A DNA stretch of 16,785 nucleotides. Source: Flaviramulus sp. GTDB taxonomy: Bacteria; Bacteroidota; Bacteroidia; Flavobacteriales; Flavobacteriaceae. The stretch's first letter is position 1, and every line of letters starts with the position of its first letter. Positions 1-6,733 of this stretch are shown piece by piece. The stretch lies in assembly GCA_023255235.1 (NCBI GenBank), contig JALRJA010000358.1, positions 1 through 16,785 on the forward strand. Direction: 5' to 3'. The position numbers were made by a program, and so were the translations under genes. The notes below the pieces were generated by a model that saw nothing but the letters and a program-made list of their open reading frames with translations, was not told where the DNA came from and did not search any database.

Positions 1-638
1 TTATTGGTGTAGAACCAGAAGGAGCTCCTTCAATGTCGGTTTCAATAAAAAACAACAAAAATACCGAGTTAGAACATATAGAAAAATTTATAGACGGAGC
101 TGCTGTAAAGCGTGTAGGTGATTTAAATTTTGAAATATGTAAAACAACGTTACACAGCATGATAACAGTGCCTGAAGGTAAAGTATGTGAAACCATTTTA
201 GAACTCTATAATAAAGATGCAATTGTGGTAGAACCTGCTGGTGCTTTAAGTATTTCTGCTTTAGATTTTTATGCAAATCAAATAAAAGGTAAAACCGTAG
301 TTTGCATAGTTAGTGGTAGTAATAATGATATTACCCGAACAGCCGAAATTAAAGAAAGAGCTTTACTTTATGCCAATTTAAAGCACTATTTTATAGTAAA
401 TTTTCCTCAAAGGGCAGGTGCCTTGAGAGAATTTGTAGTTGATATTTTGGGTCCTCATGACGATATTACGCATTTTCAATATGCAAAAAAAACAAATAGA
501 GAAAATGGTTCGGCAGTTGTTGGAATTCAATTAAAATCGGCTAATGATTTAGAACCATTAATAACTAAAATGAAAAACCGTAATTTTTTTGGAGATTACC
601 TAAATAACAAACCAGATTTATTTCAGTTTTTAGTATAA
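1..638 (+). CDS. ilvA: Threonine dehydratase (threonine ammonia-lyase), 3' part
   Basis: PLP-dependent conversion of threonine to 2-oxobutanoate, the first step toward isoleucine. The gene is cut by the left edge of the window: the frame is open from base 3, so the Met codon at 33 is internal. The first visible residues read IGVEPEGAPSM, followed by FIDGAAVKRVG, both typical of the C-terminal half of the catalytic domain; the PLP lysine lies outside the window. The last ~80 residues (from about FPQRAGALREFV) match the ACT-like regulatory domain found in the shorter, one-regulatory-domain IlvA class, where it gives feedback control by isoleucine or valine. The stop is TAA at 636-638. In related genomes ilvA usually ends an ilvD-ilvB-ilvN-ilvC-ilvA block, so more ilv genes are expected to the left (inference). 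Confidence 0.93.
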   Translation, partial: IGVEPEGAPSMSVSIKNNKNTELEHIEKFIDGAAVKRVGDLNFEICKTTLHSMITVPEGKVCETILELYNKDAIVVEPAGALSISALDFYANQIKGKTVVCIVSGSNNDITRTAEIKERALLYANLKHYFIVNFPQRAGALREFVVDILGPHDDITHFQYAKKTNRENGSAVVGIQLKSANDLEPLITKMKNRNFFGDYLNNKPDLFQFLV

Positions 639-654
639 AATAAATAAAAAAAGC

Positions 655-678
655 CCAAAACACTTTTTGGTTGTTTTT
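655..678 (+). terminator. Weak candidate terminator after ilvA
   Basis: CCAAAA (655-660) can pair with TTTTGG (665-670) around a short loop, followed by a T-rich run at 671-678. The stem has only two G-C pairs. A competing wider pairing exists between AGCCCAAA (652-659) and TTTGAGCT (689-696, one mismatch). The position just after the ilvA stop fits transcription termination. The rest of the 639-824 gap shows nothing beyond a possible promoter. Confidence 0.3.
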
Positions 679-770
679 ACCTAAAACGTTTGAGCTATAA
701 AAAATTATAAACACTATTATCATAATATTGAGAATACACTATTTCTGTAATCTCTCTATCATTTTAAAAG

Positions 771-799
771 TTGTTACAATGAAATAAAAAGTATATTAG
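771..799 (+). promoter_or_regulatory. Candidate Bacteroidota-type promoter for the aldehyde dehydrogenase gene
   Basis: TTG at 771-773 is followed, after 18 bases, by TATATTAG at 792-799. This is one mismatch from the Bacteroidota -7 consensus TAnnTTTG with a TTTG-like -33 element at the usual spacing. The implied transcription start would be about 20 bases before the ATG at 825. Such motifs occur by chance in AT-rich DNA, so support is moderate. Confidence 0.4.
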
Positions 800-824
800 C
801 AGTTAACCAACTTATTCAAATTAT

Positions 825-2417
825 ATGAATTCTTCAGAACCAAAAATTCCTCAACAATATAAAATAACCTCACTTTTACACCAAAATACCTATTTGGTTA
901 ATGGTGAATTAAAAGCTTGGAAAGGTGAAACCACAAAGGTTTTTTCAACAATTTCATCAACCCAAGAATACAAACAAACATTACTTGGCACCATACCAAA
1001 TTTAACAGAAAATGAAGCCAATGAAGTTTTAAACTCAGCATTAAGTGCTTATGATAACGGACAAGGTTTATGGCCAACAATGAAGGTTGAAACACGTATA
1101 AAATGTATGGAGAAATTTGTTGAGCAAATGAAAACCAAACGAGCAGAAGTTGTAAAACTATTAATGTGGGAAATTGGTAAAAACTTGCCCGATTCTGAGA
1201 AAGAATTTGATAGGACGGTTGACTATATTTACGATACTATTGAAGACTATAAAAAACTTGATAGAGACTCTGCAAAATTTGAAAAAAACGACGGTGTTTA
1301 TGCACACATTCGCAGAGGTCCTTTAGGTGTTGTACTATGTTTAGGTCCTTATAACTACCCGCTAAATGAAACATTTACACTTTTGATTCCTGCTTTAATT
1401 ATGGGAAATACCGTTATTTTTAAACCAGCAAAACACGGTGTTTTACTTATTTCACCTTTATTAGAAGCTTTTCAAAACAGTTTCCCAAAAGGAGTGGTAA
1501 ACATTATTTATGGTCGTGGGCGTGTTTTAGCAACACCAATTATGCAATCGGGAAAAATAGATGTTCTCGCTTTAATTGGAAACAGCAAATCTGCAAATGC
1601 CTTGCAATCACAACATCCAAAAGGAAATAGACTGCGAATGGTTTTAGGTTTGGAAGCTAAAAACCCTGCCATTATTTTACCTGATGCCGATTTAGATTTA
1701 GCCGTAAACGAATGTATAACAGGTAGTTTATCATTTAATGGACAACGTTGTACCGCTTTAAAAGTGCTATATGTTCATGAATCAATTGTTGATGAATTTA
1801 ATAAACGTTTTTCAGAAAAAGTAGATGCCCTTACATTTGGAAACCCATGGGAAGATAATGTAAAATTAACACCACTACCAGAAGTTGATAAACCAGCTTA
1901 TATTCAAAATTTAATTGATGATGCCAAAACCAAAGGCGCTAATATTTTAAATAAAAAAGGTGGTGATACTACAGAAAATTTTATTTTCCCTGCAGTTTTA
2001 TATCCGGTAACTAAAGATATGGATGTGTATAAAGAAGAACAATTTGGTCCGGTTGTTCCTGTCATTTCGTTTAAAGATATAAAAGAACCTTTAAATGATA
2101 TGGCCGAATCAAATTACGGACAACAAGTTAGTTTGTTTGGAAAAAATGTAAATACATTAGCACCTATAATAGATAGCCTTGTTAACTTAGTATGTAGAGT
2201 AAACTTAAATAGTTCTTGTCAACGAGGTCCTGATGTTTATCCTTTTACTGGTAGAAAAGATTCTGCATATAGTACACTAAGTGTGCATGATGCCTTACGG
2301 TCTTTTTCAATAAGAACATTTGTTGCAGCAAAAGACAATGATTACAACAAAACAATTTTAAACGAGATTCTTGAGAATAAAACATCAAACTTTATAAGTA
2401 CAGATTATATTTTATAA
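825..2417 (+). CDS. gapN: NADP-dependent glyceraldehyde-3-phosphate dehydrogenase (ALDH superfamily)
   Basis: Predicted cytoplasmic aldehyde dehydrogenase of 530 residues. In GapN the enzyme oxidises glyceraldehyde-3-phosphate directly to 3-phosphoglycerate, making NADPH and skipping the ATP-yielding step. The ALDH hallmarks are visible: oxyanion-hole Asn177 in GPYNYPLN, cofactor-binding Lys200 in FKPAK, general base Glu277 in GLEAKNPA, and the catalytic Cys309 in [10 protein letters not shown]. The [10 protein letters not shown] and [16 protein letters not shown] versions fit the GapN-like branch better than betaine or succinate semialdehyde dehydrogenases. It stands alone between ilvA and the arginine cluster with gaps on both sides, so it is probably a separate transcript. 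No Shine-Dalgarno precedes the ATG, which is usual in this phylum. The ALDH fold is certain; the exact substrate is inferred from motif similarity. Confidence 0.82.
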   Translation: MNSSEPKIPQQYKITSLLHQNTYLVNGELKAWKGETTKVFSTISSTQEYKQTLLGTIPNLTENEANEVLNSALSAYDNGQGLWPTMKVETRIKCMEKFVEQMKTKRAEVVKLLMWEIGKNLPDSEKEFDRTVDYIYDTIEDYKKLDRDSAKFEKNDGVYAHIRRGPLGVVLCLGPYNYPLNETFTLLIPALIMGNTVIFKPAKHGVLLISPLLEAFQNSFPKGVVNIIYGRGRVLATPIMQSGKIDVLALIGNSKSANALQSQHPKGNRLRMVLGLEAKNPAIILPDADLDLAVNECITGSLSFNGQRCTALKVLYVHESIVDEFNKRFSEKVDALTFGNPWEDNVKLTPLPEVDKPAYIQNLIDDAKTKGANILNKKGGDTTENFIFPAVLYPVTKDMDVYKEEQFGPVVPVISFKDIKEPLNDMAESNYGQQVSLFGKNVNTLAPIIDSLVNLVCRVNLNSSCQRGPDVYPFTGRKDSAYSTLSVHDALRSFSIRTFVAAKDNDYNKTILNEILENKTSNFISTDYIL

Positions 2418-2448
2418 AACTATAAATAACAAGTAAGTACCAAACATA

Positions 2449-2475
2449 ACTTATAATAATAAGTGGCTGTTTTTT
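2449..2475 (+). terminator. Weak candidate terminator after gapN
   Basis: ACTTAT (2449-2454) and ATAAGT (2459-2464) form a 6-bp hairpin with loop AATA; five bases later comes a run of six T (2470-2475). The stem is AT-rich, and the offset between stem and T-run weakens the call. Confidence 0.3.
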
Positions 2476-2522
2476 AAGACTGTACAAATAGATTGTAAAA
2501 AAAGAAAATAATTCATAATAAA

Positions 2523-2556
2523 TAATAAAATTTTATTAAAATTTAATAATTTTTTT
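2523..2556. repeat. AT-only perfect palindrome and hairpin with T-run upstream of the arginine leader
   Basis: TAATAAAATTTTATTA (2523-2538) is a perfect 16-base palindrome. Overlapping it, TTATTA (2533-2538) and TAATAA (2544-2549) form a 6-bp hairpin followed by seven T (2550-2556). As RNA this could be a second terminator for gapN. As DNA a palindrome at this place could be an operator for the arginine cluster. Low sequence complexity means chance is a serious alternative. Confidence 0.35.
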
Positions 2557-2610
2557 AAAAAACTAACTGCTTTTACTAAGTTTTACTAAATAAAGTTATA
2601 GTTTTACAAT

Positions 2611-2682
2611 ATGAAAAATTTAAAAAACAAAATACGTTGTGTAATACCCGGTTTGCCCGTGCGCAGTCGCCGCCGCTTCTAA
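2611..2682 (+). CDS. Arginine-rich leader peptide (23 aa), candidate arginine attenuator
   Basis: A 23-codon frame runs from ATG at 2611 to TAA at 2680-2682. It begins MKNLKNKIRC and ends PGLPVRSRRRF, with five Arg (residues 9, 18, 20, 21, 22). Four of the five codons are CGC and one is CGT; AGA, the usual arginine codon in the neighbouring genes, is absent. The second half of the frame (about 2647-2679) is a sharp GC-rich island in an otherwise very AT-rich gap. It sits upstream of a complete arginine biosynthesis cluster on the same strand, the classic position and composition of a leader peptide whose translation senses charged arginyl-tRNA. No Shine-Dalgarno is seen, as for most genes here. 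The open frame and Arg content are directly visible; translation and regulatory function are inferred. I do not recall a described family that matches it. Confidence 0.7.
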   Translation: MKNLKNKIRCVIPGLPVRSRRRF

Positions 2683-2814
2683 TATCCTTAATTAGTAAGT
2701 TTTAAGTAACGTAATTTTAATTTTTTCAAATTGTCTAGATTTTTTCCCATAATATTTCAAAATAGAGTTAATAATATAATTAACACGCGTTCTATGTGCC
2801 ATAATTTCCCTCGT

Positions 2815-2828
2815 CGCCCGTAAGGGTG
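2815..2828 (+). other. GNRA-type tetraloop hairpin in the arginine leader
   Basis: CGCCC (2815-2819) pairs with GGGTG (2824-2828), including one G-U pair, around loop GTAA, a GNRA tetraloop when transcribed. An alternative pairs CCC (2808-2810) with GGG (2824-2826). It is the most stable local structure in the 226-base untranslated stretch and lies 80 bases before the first operon gene. No T-run follows directly, so it is not a simple terminator. Confidence 0.4.
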
Positions 2829-2908
2829 CATTAAGTTTATTGAATTAGGTGAGTCCAGTTCAGCTATTAAGAAAAATAAAATAGGTATCACTCAATACAA
2901 ATAAGGAA

Positions 2909-3538
2909 ATGAAGGTTGTAATAGCCGATAAATCACATATTAAATACGCAGAAATAATTTGCGAAACTATTGCAGAATCTGCCCAAGTAAGAGGAACAGG
3001 TATAGCAAGACGCACGCCAGAGTATATAGCCACCAAAATGGAAAATGGCAATGCCGTTATTGCTTTAGACGGCGATAAGTTTGCCGGTTTTTGTTATATA
3101 GAAAAATGGGGACATGGAAAATTTGTTGCTAATTCTGGATTAATTGTTCATCCTGATTATAGAGGTGGTGGTCTTGCTAAAAAAATAAAGCATAAAATTT
3201 TTGAACATTCTAGAACCAAATTCCCAGATGCTAAGGTGTTTAGTATAACTACCGGATTGGCTGTTATGAAAATGAACAGCGATTTAGGATACAAACCCGT
3301 AACATTTTCTGAATTAACAGACGACCCAACCTTTTGGGACGGTTGCCAAACATGCAAAAATTATGATGTGCTTACAAGAACCAACCGGAAAATGTGCTTG
3401 TGTACAGGAATGCTATATGACCCTACAAAACAAAACAAAACCGAAGTAAAAAAGATAAAAGAAAGGGTTTTTAATAGACTAAAACGTATTAAAGAAGCCA
3501 TGTTTCTTAAAAAAGAAAAAAATAATAAAAACATATAA
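2909..3538 (+). CDS. GNAT-family N-acyltransferase, probable glutamate N-acyltransferase of arginine synthesis
   Basis: This 209-residue protein carries a GNAT fold: the acyl-CoA-binding motif A is at residues 80-93, with YRGGGLA matching the R/Q-x-x-G-x-G/A pattern. It opens the arginine run, 12 bases before argG. The cluster lacks argJ and a classical argA but ends with a deacylase, so a separate enzyme must acylate glutamate; this gene is the best candidate, using acetyl-CoA or, given the ArgF' specificity residue, succinyl-CoA. An unusual feature is a C-terminal cysteine cluster, CxxC-(13 residues)-CxC (C146, C149, C163, C165), that could bind a metal, followed by a lysine-rich tail. The start ATG at 2909 follows AAGGA closely. 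The GNAT family is sure; the substrate is inferred from context. Confidence 0.8.
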   Translation: MKVVIADKSHIKYAEIICETIAESAQVRGTGIARRTPEYIATKMENGNAVIALDGDKFAGFCYIEKWGHGKFVANSGLIVHPDYRGGGLAKKIKHKIFEHSRTKFPDAKVFSITTGLAVMKMNSDLGYKPVTFSELTDDPTFWDGCQTCKNYDVLTRTNRKMCLCTGMLYDPTKQNKTEVKKIKERVFNRLKRIKEAMFLKKEKNNKNI

Positions 3539-3550
3539 TTGTAAAAACAA

Positions 3551-4738
3551 ATGGAAAAATTAGTAATAGCTTACAGTGGCGGATTAGATACGTCTTATTG
3601 TGCGGTAAGTCTATCAAAACACTATGAGGTACATGCTGTAAGCATTAATACGGGCGGTTTTACCAAAACTGAAATTGAAAAAATTGAAACCAACGCCTAT
3701 AAAATGGGGGTTACAACTTATAAAAATATTGATGCCGTAGCAACTTTTTACAACAAAGTAGTTAAGTATTTAATTTTTGGAAATGTTCTTAAAAATAACA
3801 CCTATCCGTTATCGGTGAGTGCAGAACGCATTATACAAGCTATTGAAATTATTGAATATGCCAAAAGTATTGATGCCAAATATATAGCTCATGGCAGTAC
3901 AGGTGCAGGAAACGACCAAGTTAGGTTTGATATGATTTTTCAAACATTGGCTCCGCACATTAAAATTATTACTCCAATTAGAGATGGTAAGTTAACCCGA
4001 CAACAAGAAATTGATTATCTAAAAGAAAACGGCATTGATTTACCTTGGGAAAAAGCTAAATACTCAATTAATAAAGGGTTATGGGGAACAAGCGTTGGAG
4101 GTTCTGAAACATTAACTTCAGATAAACCTTTGCCTGAAGAAGCCTATCCTTCACAAATAAAAAACACCCAAGAAGAAAAAGTAAAACTAAGCTTTAAAAA
4201 AGGAGAACTTGTTGCTGTAAACGGTATAGAAGGCAAGCCTGAAACTAATATAGAAACCTTAAATAATTTAGCTTTGCTATATGCTATTGGTAGAGATATT
4301 CATGTAGGTGATACTATTGTGGGTATAAAAGGACGCGTTGGTTTTGAAGCAGCTGCAGCTTTAATTATTATAAAAGCACATCACTTATTAGAAAAGCACA
4401 CCTTAACTAAATGGCAATTACAACATAAAGAATATATAGCTAGTTTTTATGGTATGCATTTGCATGAAGGTCACTATTTAGACCCTGTTATGCGTAATAT
4501 GGAAGCCTTTTTACAAAGTAGCCAAGACACTGTAACTGGTGATGTTACCGTAAGTTTAAAACCTTATCATTTTTCTTTAGATGGCATTGTTTCTAAGCAT
4601 GATTTAATGAGTGCCAAGTTTGGAAGTTATGGAGAAGAAAATAAAAGTTGGACTGCTGAAGATGCTAAAGGGTTTATAAAAATTTTAGGGAATCAAAATA
4701 AAATTTATACGCAGGTAAATTCAGAATTTAAAAATTAA
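3551..4738 (+). CDS. argG: Argininosuccinate synthase
   Basis: Joins citrulline and aspartate with ATP to form argininosuccinate, the penultimate step of arginine synthesis, in the cytoplasm. The 395-residue protein opens with the ATP pyrophosphatase loop AYSGGLDTS (residues 7-15). HGSTGAGNDQVRFD (114-127) and YSINKGLWGTSVGG (171-184) are characteristic of ArgG and carry substrate-binding residues. Length is in the normal range (about 395-450). It lies 12 bases after the GNAT gene and 60 bases before argC, whose gap holds a small hairpin. Placing argG near the front of the operon rather than beside argH is typical of Bacteroidota arginine clusters as I know them. Confidence 0.97.
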   Translation: MEKLVIAYSGGLDTSYCAVSLSKHYEVHAVSINTGGFTKTEIEKIETNAYKMGVTTYKNIDAVATFYNKVVKYLIFGNVLKNNTYPLSVSAERIIQAIEIIEYAKSIDAKYIAHGSTGAGNDQVRFDMIFQTLAPHIKIITPIRDGKLTRQQEIDYLKENGIDLPWEKAKYSINKGLWGTSVGGSETLTSDKPLPEEAYPSQIKNTQEEKVKLSFKKGELVAVNGIEGKPETNIETLNNLALLYAIGRDIHVGDTIVGIKGRVGFEAAAALIIIKAHHLLEKHTLTKWQLQHKEYIASFYGMHLHEGHYLDPVMRNMEAFLQSSQDTVTGDVTVSLKPYHFSLDGIVSKHDLMSAKFGSYGEENKSWTAEDAKGFIKILGNQNKIYTQVNSEFKN

Positions 4739-4760
4739 TTATAGATGACAGTCTAAGGTT

Positions 4761-4779
4761 TTTAAAGTGTAGCTTTAAA
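4761..4779 (+). other. 7-bp hairpin in the argG-argC gap
   Basis: TTTAAAG (4761-4767) and CTTTAAA (4773-4779) are perfectly complementary around loop TGTAG. No T-run follows, so it looks less like a terminator than a possible RNA processing or stability element. It could also be chance in AT-rich sequence. Confidence 0.35.
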
Positions 4780-4798
4780 TAAGATAAGAAGTTTAAAA

Positions 4799-5782
4799 AT
4801 GAAAAAAGTTAGAATAGGAATTATTGGTGGTGCTGGTTATACTGCTGGTGAATTAATTAGATTATTAATAAATCACCCTAAGACAGAAATAGACTTTGTT
4901 TACAGTACAAGTAATGCTGGAAACGAGATTAATAAAGTGCATCAAGATTTGGTTGGCAGTTTAAACTTAACCTTTACAAATAGAATAAACCCGCATGTTG
5001 ATGTGTTATTTTTGTGTTTAGGTCATGGTAATTCGGTAAGTTTTTTAAAGAACAACACCTTTTCTAAAGACACCAAAATTATTGATTTAGGAAATGATTT
5101 TAGACTGGATGCCGATAAAAATTTTGATGGCAAAACCTTTGTTTACGGATTACCCGAACTTAATAAAAAAGCTATAGAAAAAGCAAATTATATAGCAAAT
5201 CCGGGGTGTTTTGCAACTGCCATTCAATTGGCATTATTGCCTCTTGCCAATAAAGGCTTGTTAAAAAATGATGTGCATATTAATGCTGTTACAGGTGCAA
5301 CAGGAGCAGGAACATCTTTATCTGAAACAACACATTACACGTGGCGCGATAATAATTTTTCGTATTACAAGCCTTTTACACATCAGCATTTAGGTGAAAT
5401 AAATCAAACTGTTAAGCAATTACAAAATAGTTTTTCTTCAGAAATAGTGTTTTTACCAAATAGAGGCAATTTTTCTAGAGGTATTTTTGCTACTATTTAC
5501 ACCGATTTTGAAGGGTCTTTAGAGGAAGCCAAAACTATTTATAAAACCTATTATAAAGAGGCAAGATTTACCTTTGTTTCTAATGAAAATTTGCATTTAA
5601 AACAGGTTGTAAATACCAATAAATGTTTAATTCATTTGCATAAACACAATAATAGACTGCTTATTACAAGTGTTATAGATAATTTACTTAAAGGAGCATC
5701 TGGGCAAGCTATTCAAAATATGAATTTACAATTTGGATTTGATGAAGCCGAAGGCTTAGAACTTAAAGGAACGTATTTTTAA
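4799..5782 (+). CDS. argC: N-acetyl/N-succinyl-gamma-glutamyl-phosphate reductase
   Basis: NADPH-dependent reduction of N-acyl-glutamyl-5-phosphate to N-acyl-glutamate-5-semialdehyde, the third step of the acylated arginine route. The 327-residue protein begins with a Rossmann nucleotide-binding motif, GIIGGAGYTAGELIRLL (residues 7-23). The catalytic cysteine is Cys137 in NPGCFATA, and the HQHLGEI segment (195-201) holds the conserved active-site histidine region. GATGAGTSLSE (166-176) is also typical. Length agrees with the 310-350 usual for the family. A hairpin (CGTATT 5772-5777 with AATACG 5781-5786, loop TTT) overlaps the stop codon. A 154-base gap, the longest inside the cluster, separates it from proC. 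Confidence 0.96.
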   Translation: MKKVRIGIIGGAGYTAGELIRLLINHPKTEIDFVYSTSNAGNEINKVHQDLVGSLNLTFTNRINPHVDVLFLCLGHGNSVSFLKNNTFSKDTKIIDLGNDFRLDADKNFDGKTFVYGLPELNKKAIEKANYIANPGCFATAIQLALLPLANKGLLKNDVHINAVTGATGAGTSLSETTHYTWRDNNFSYYKPFTHQHLGEINQTVKQLQNSFSSEIVFLPNRGNFSRGIFATIYTDFEGSLEEAKTIYKTYYKEARFTFVSNENLHLKQVVNTNKCLIHLHKHNNRLLITSVIDNLLKGASGQAIQNMNLQFGFDEAEGLELKGTYF

Positions 5783-5936
5783 TACGGTTACTTTTTGCGT
5801 TAGCGATTGAAACGGCATCCTTTTTTGAGGAACGATAAAAAGATATAGTGAAAAGCGCGACCTGAAACCTTTGAACTTAGTGAAAAGGTAAAGGAACGCC
5901 ATAAAAAAATAGTTTACATATAAAAAACATAATAAC
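5783..5936 (+). repeat. Structured intergenic element between argC and proC, possible dispersed flavobacterial repeat
   Basis: This non-coding gap has a different texture from its neighbours, with GC-richer blocks such as GCGTTAGCGATTG, AACGGCATCC, GAGGAACGA and AAAAGCGCGACC. GGC plus TCCTTT (5814-5823) pairs with AAAGGA plus GCC (5890-5900), closing a structure that contains a perfect 6-bp hairpin, ACCTTT (5867-5872) with AAAGGT (5884-5889). TCCT...AGGA at about 5818-5831 is an alternative hairpin. From memory, very similar text recurs between genes in several Flavobacteriaceae; I could not verify this. No open frame of credible quality uses it. It may be a repeat, a processed RNA element or an internal regulatory site. 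Confidence 0.5.
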
Positions 5937-6731
5937 ATGAAAATAGCCATTATTGGAACGGGAAATTTAGGAGGTTCTATTGCAAAAGGACTTATTAATA
6001 ATAAAACCTTTACATCGTTGTATTTAAGCGATAAGAACACGTTAACGGTTAAAGAATTTTTTGATGAAGATTATGTAACAATTACTAGTGATAATGTGCT
6101 GGCGGTTAAAGAATCGGATATTTTAATTTTTGCTTTACAACCGCGACATATTGAAAAGGTTTTAGAAAGTGTGGCATCTAGTATTACTGAACGCCACGTG
6201 GTTATGTGTGTTGTGGCAGGTTTTGAAATTTCTAAAATAGAACATATTATTGGTAGTGATAAAAACATTATTCGTGTGATGCCCAATACGGCTATTTCAA
6301 TTGGTAAATCTATGACATGCTTAGCGGCAAATGAAAAAGGGGAAAGTAAGATGAGTTTAGCTAAAAGCATTTTTAATCAGTTAGGAACTACTTTGGTTAT
6401 ACCAGAAGACCAAATACAAGCAGCTACGGTTATTTGTGCTAGTGGTATTGCTTTTTGGATGCGTTTAGTGAGAGCTACCACACAAGGTGCTATTCAACTG
6501 GGTTTTGAGGCTCAAGAAGCTCATGAGCTAGCGGTACAAACGTGCTTTGGCTCTGCTAGTTTGTTAATAGAATCTGGCAGGCATCCGGAACAAGAAATAG
6601 ACCGAGTAACAACACCAAGTGGTTGCACTATTGAAGGTCTAAATGCTATGGAACACCAAGGTTTAAGCTCTGCTTTAATTCAAGGTATTGTAGCTTCGTT
6701 TGAAAAAATAAATCAATTAAAAAAGAATTAA
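5937..6731 (+). CDS. proC: Pyrroline-5-carboxylate reductase
   Basis: Last step of proline synthesis: NAD(P)H-dependent reduction of 1-pyrroline-5-carboxylate to proline. The 264-residue protein starts with the dinucleotide-binding motif IAIIGTGNLGGSIAKGL (residues 3-19). RVMPNTAISIGKSMT (113-127) and the C-terminal signature VTTPSGCTIEGL (224-235, normally PxGxT) are diagnostic of ProC. Length is normal. It sits inside the arginine cluster, two bases before argD, so it is very likely co-transcribed with it. ArgC and ProC are not homologous duplicates; they serve the parallel glutamate-derived pathways. Start ATG at 5937 lies directly before the MKIAIIG motif, which supports it. Confidence 0.95.
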   Translation: MKIAIIGTGNLGGSIAKGLINNKTFTSLYLSDKNTLTVKEFFDEDYVTITSDNVLAVKESDILIFALQPRHIEKVLESVASSITERHVVMCVVAGFEISKIEHIIGSDKNIIRVMPNTAISIGKSMTCLAANEKGESKMSLAKSIFNQLGTTLVIPEDQIQAATVICASGIAFWMRLVRATTQGAIQLGFEAQEAHELAVQTCFGSASLLIESGRHPEQEIDRVTTPSGCTIEGLNAMEHQGLSSALIQGIVASFEKINQLKKN

Positions 6732-6733
6732 AT

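Larger units (their letters stand above)
2608..2908 (+). promoter_or_regulatory. Arginine operon 5' leader region with alternative RNA pairings
   Basis: Between the leader-peptide stop (2682) and the first operon gene (2909) lie 226 bases with no other credible gene. The segment around the leader start (2608-2625) is complementary at 16 of 18 positions to 2715-2732, so a translating ribosome would mask or free it. The hexamer GCCCGT occurs in the leader frame (2655-2660) and again at 2817-2821 plus its flanking base region, and GTGCGC (2659-2664) can pair with GTGCAT (2826-2831) using G-U pairs. T-rich runs at 2721-2726 and 2740-2745 could serve termination. A weak promoter-like pair (TTTT about 2553, TAAGTTTT 2577-2584) would start RNA about 20 bases before the leader ATG. 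The pairing scheme is inference; no strong GC terminator is visible. Confidence 0.5.

Noticed and set aside
33..638. Complete 201-residue gene starting at ATG 33
   Set aside because: The frame is open upstream to the window edge and reads IGVEPEGAPSM in phase, a typical internal ilvA segment, so Met at 33 is internal and the gene is partial.
898..1095. Short frames on the - strand inside genes (for example 88-276, 898-1095, 8532-8843, 13162-13368)
   Set aside because: They lie within well-supported genes on the + strand, show no motifs, and follow from low-GC codon usage.
2523..2540. ArgR operator (ARG box)
   Set aside because: The palindrome is AT-only and lacks the G/C positions of the usual ARG box; no argR gene is in view, so it was listed only as a palindrome.
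2641..2830. Group II intron or other mobile-element remnant suggested by GC-rich GTGCGC and GNRA hairpin text
   Set aside because: No domain V, reverse transcriptase, terminal repeats or target duplication is visible; the Arg-codon frame explains the GC-rich part better.
2683..2908. Known amino-acid riboswitch in the arginine leader
   Set aside because: No pattern of a known riboswitch class was recognised; the Arg-rich short frame points to translation-based sensing.
5756..6040. 94-residue frame on the - strand over the argC-proC gap
   Set aside because: It overlaps the ends of argC and proC, has no recognisable motif, and is best explained as a shadow plus the structured intergenic element.
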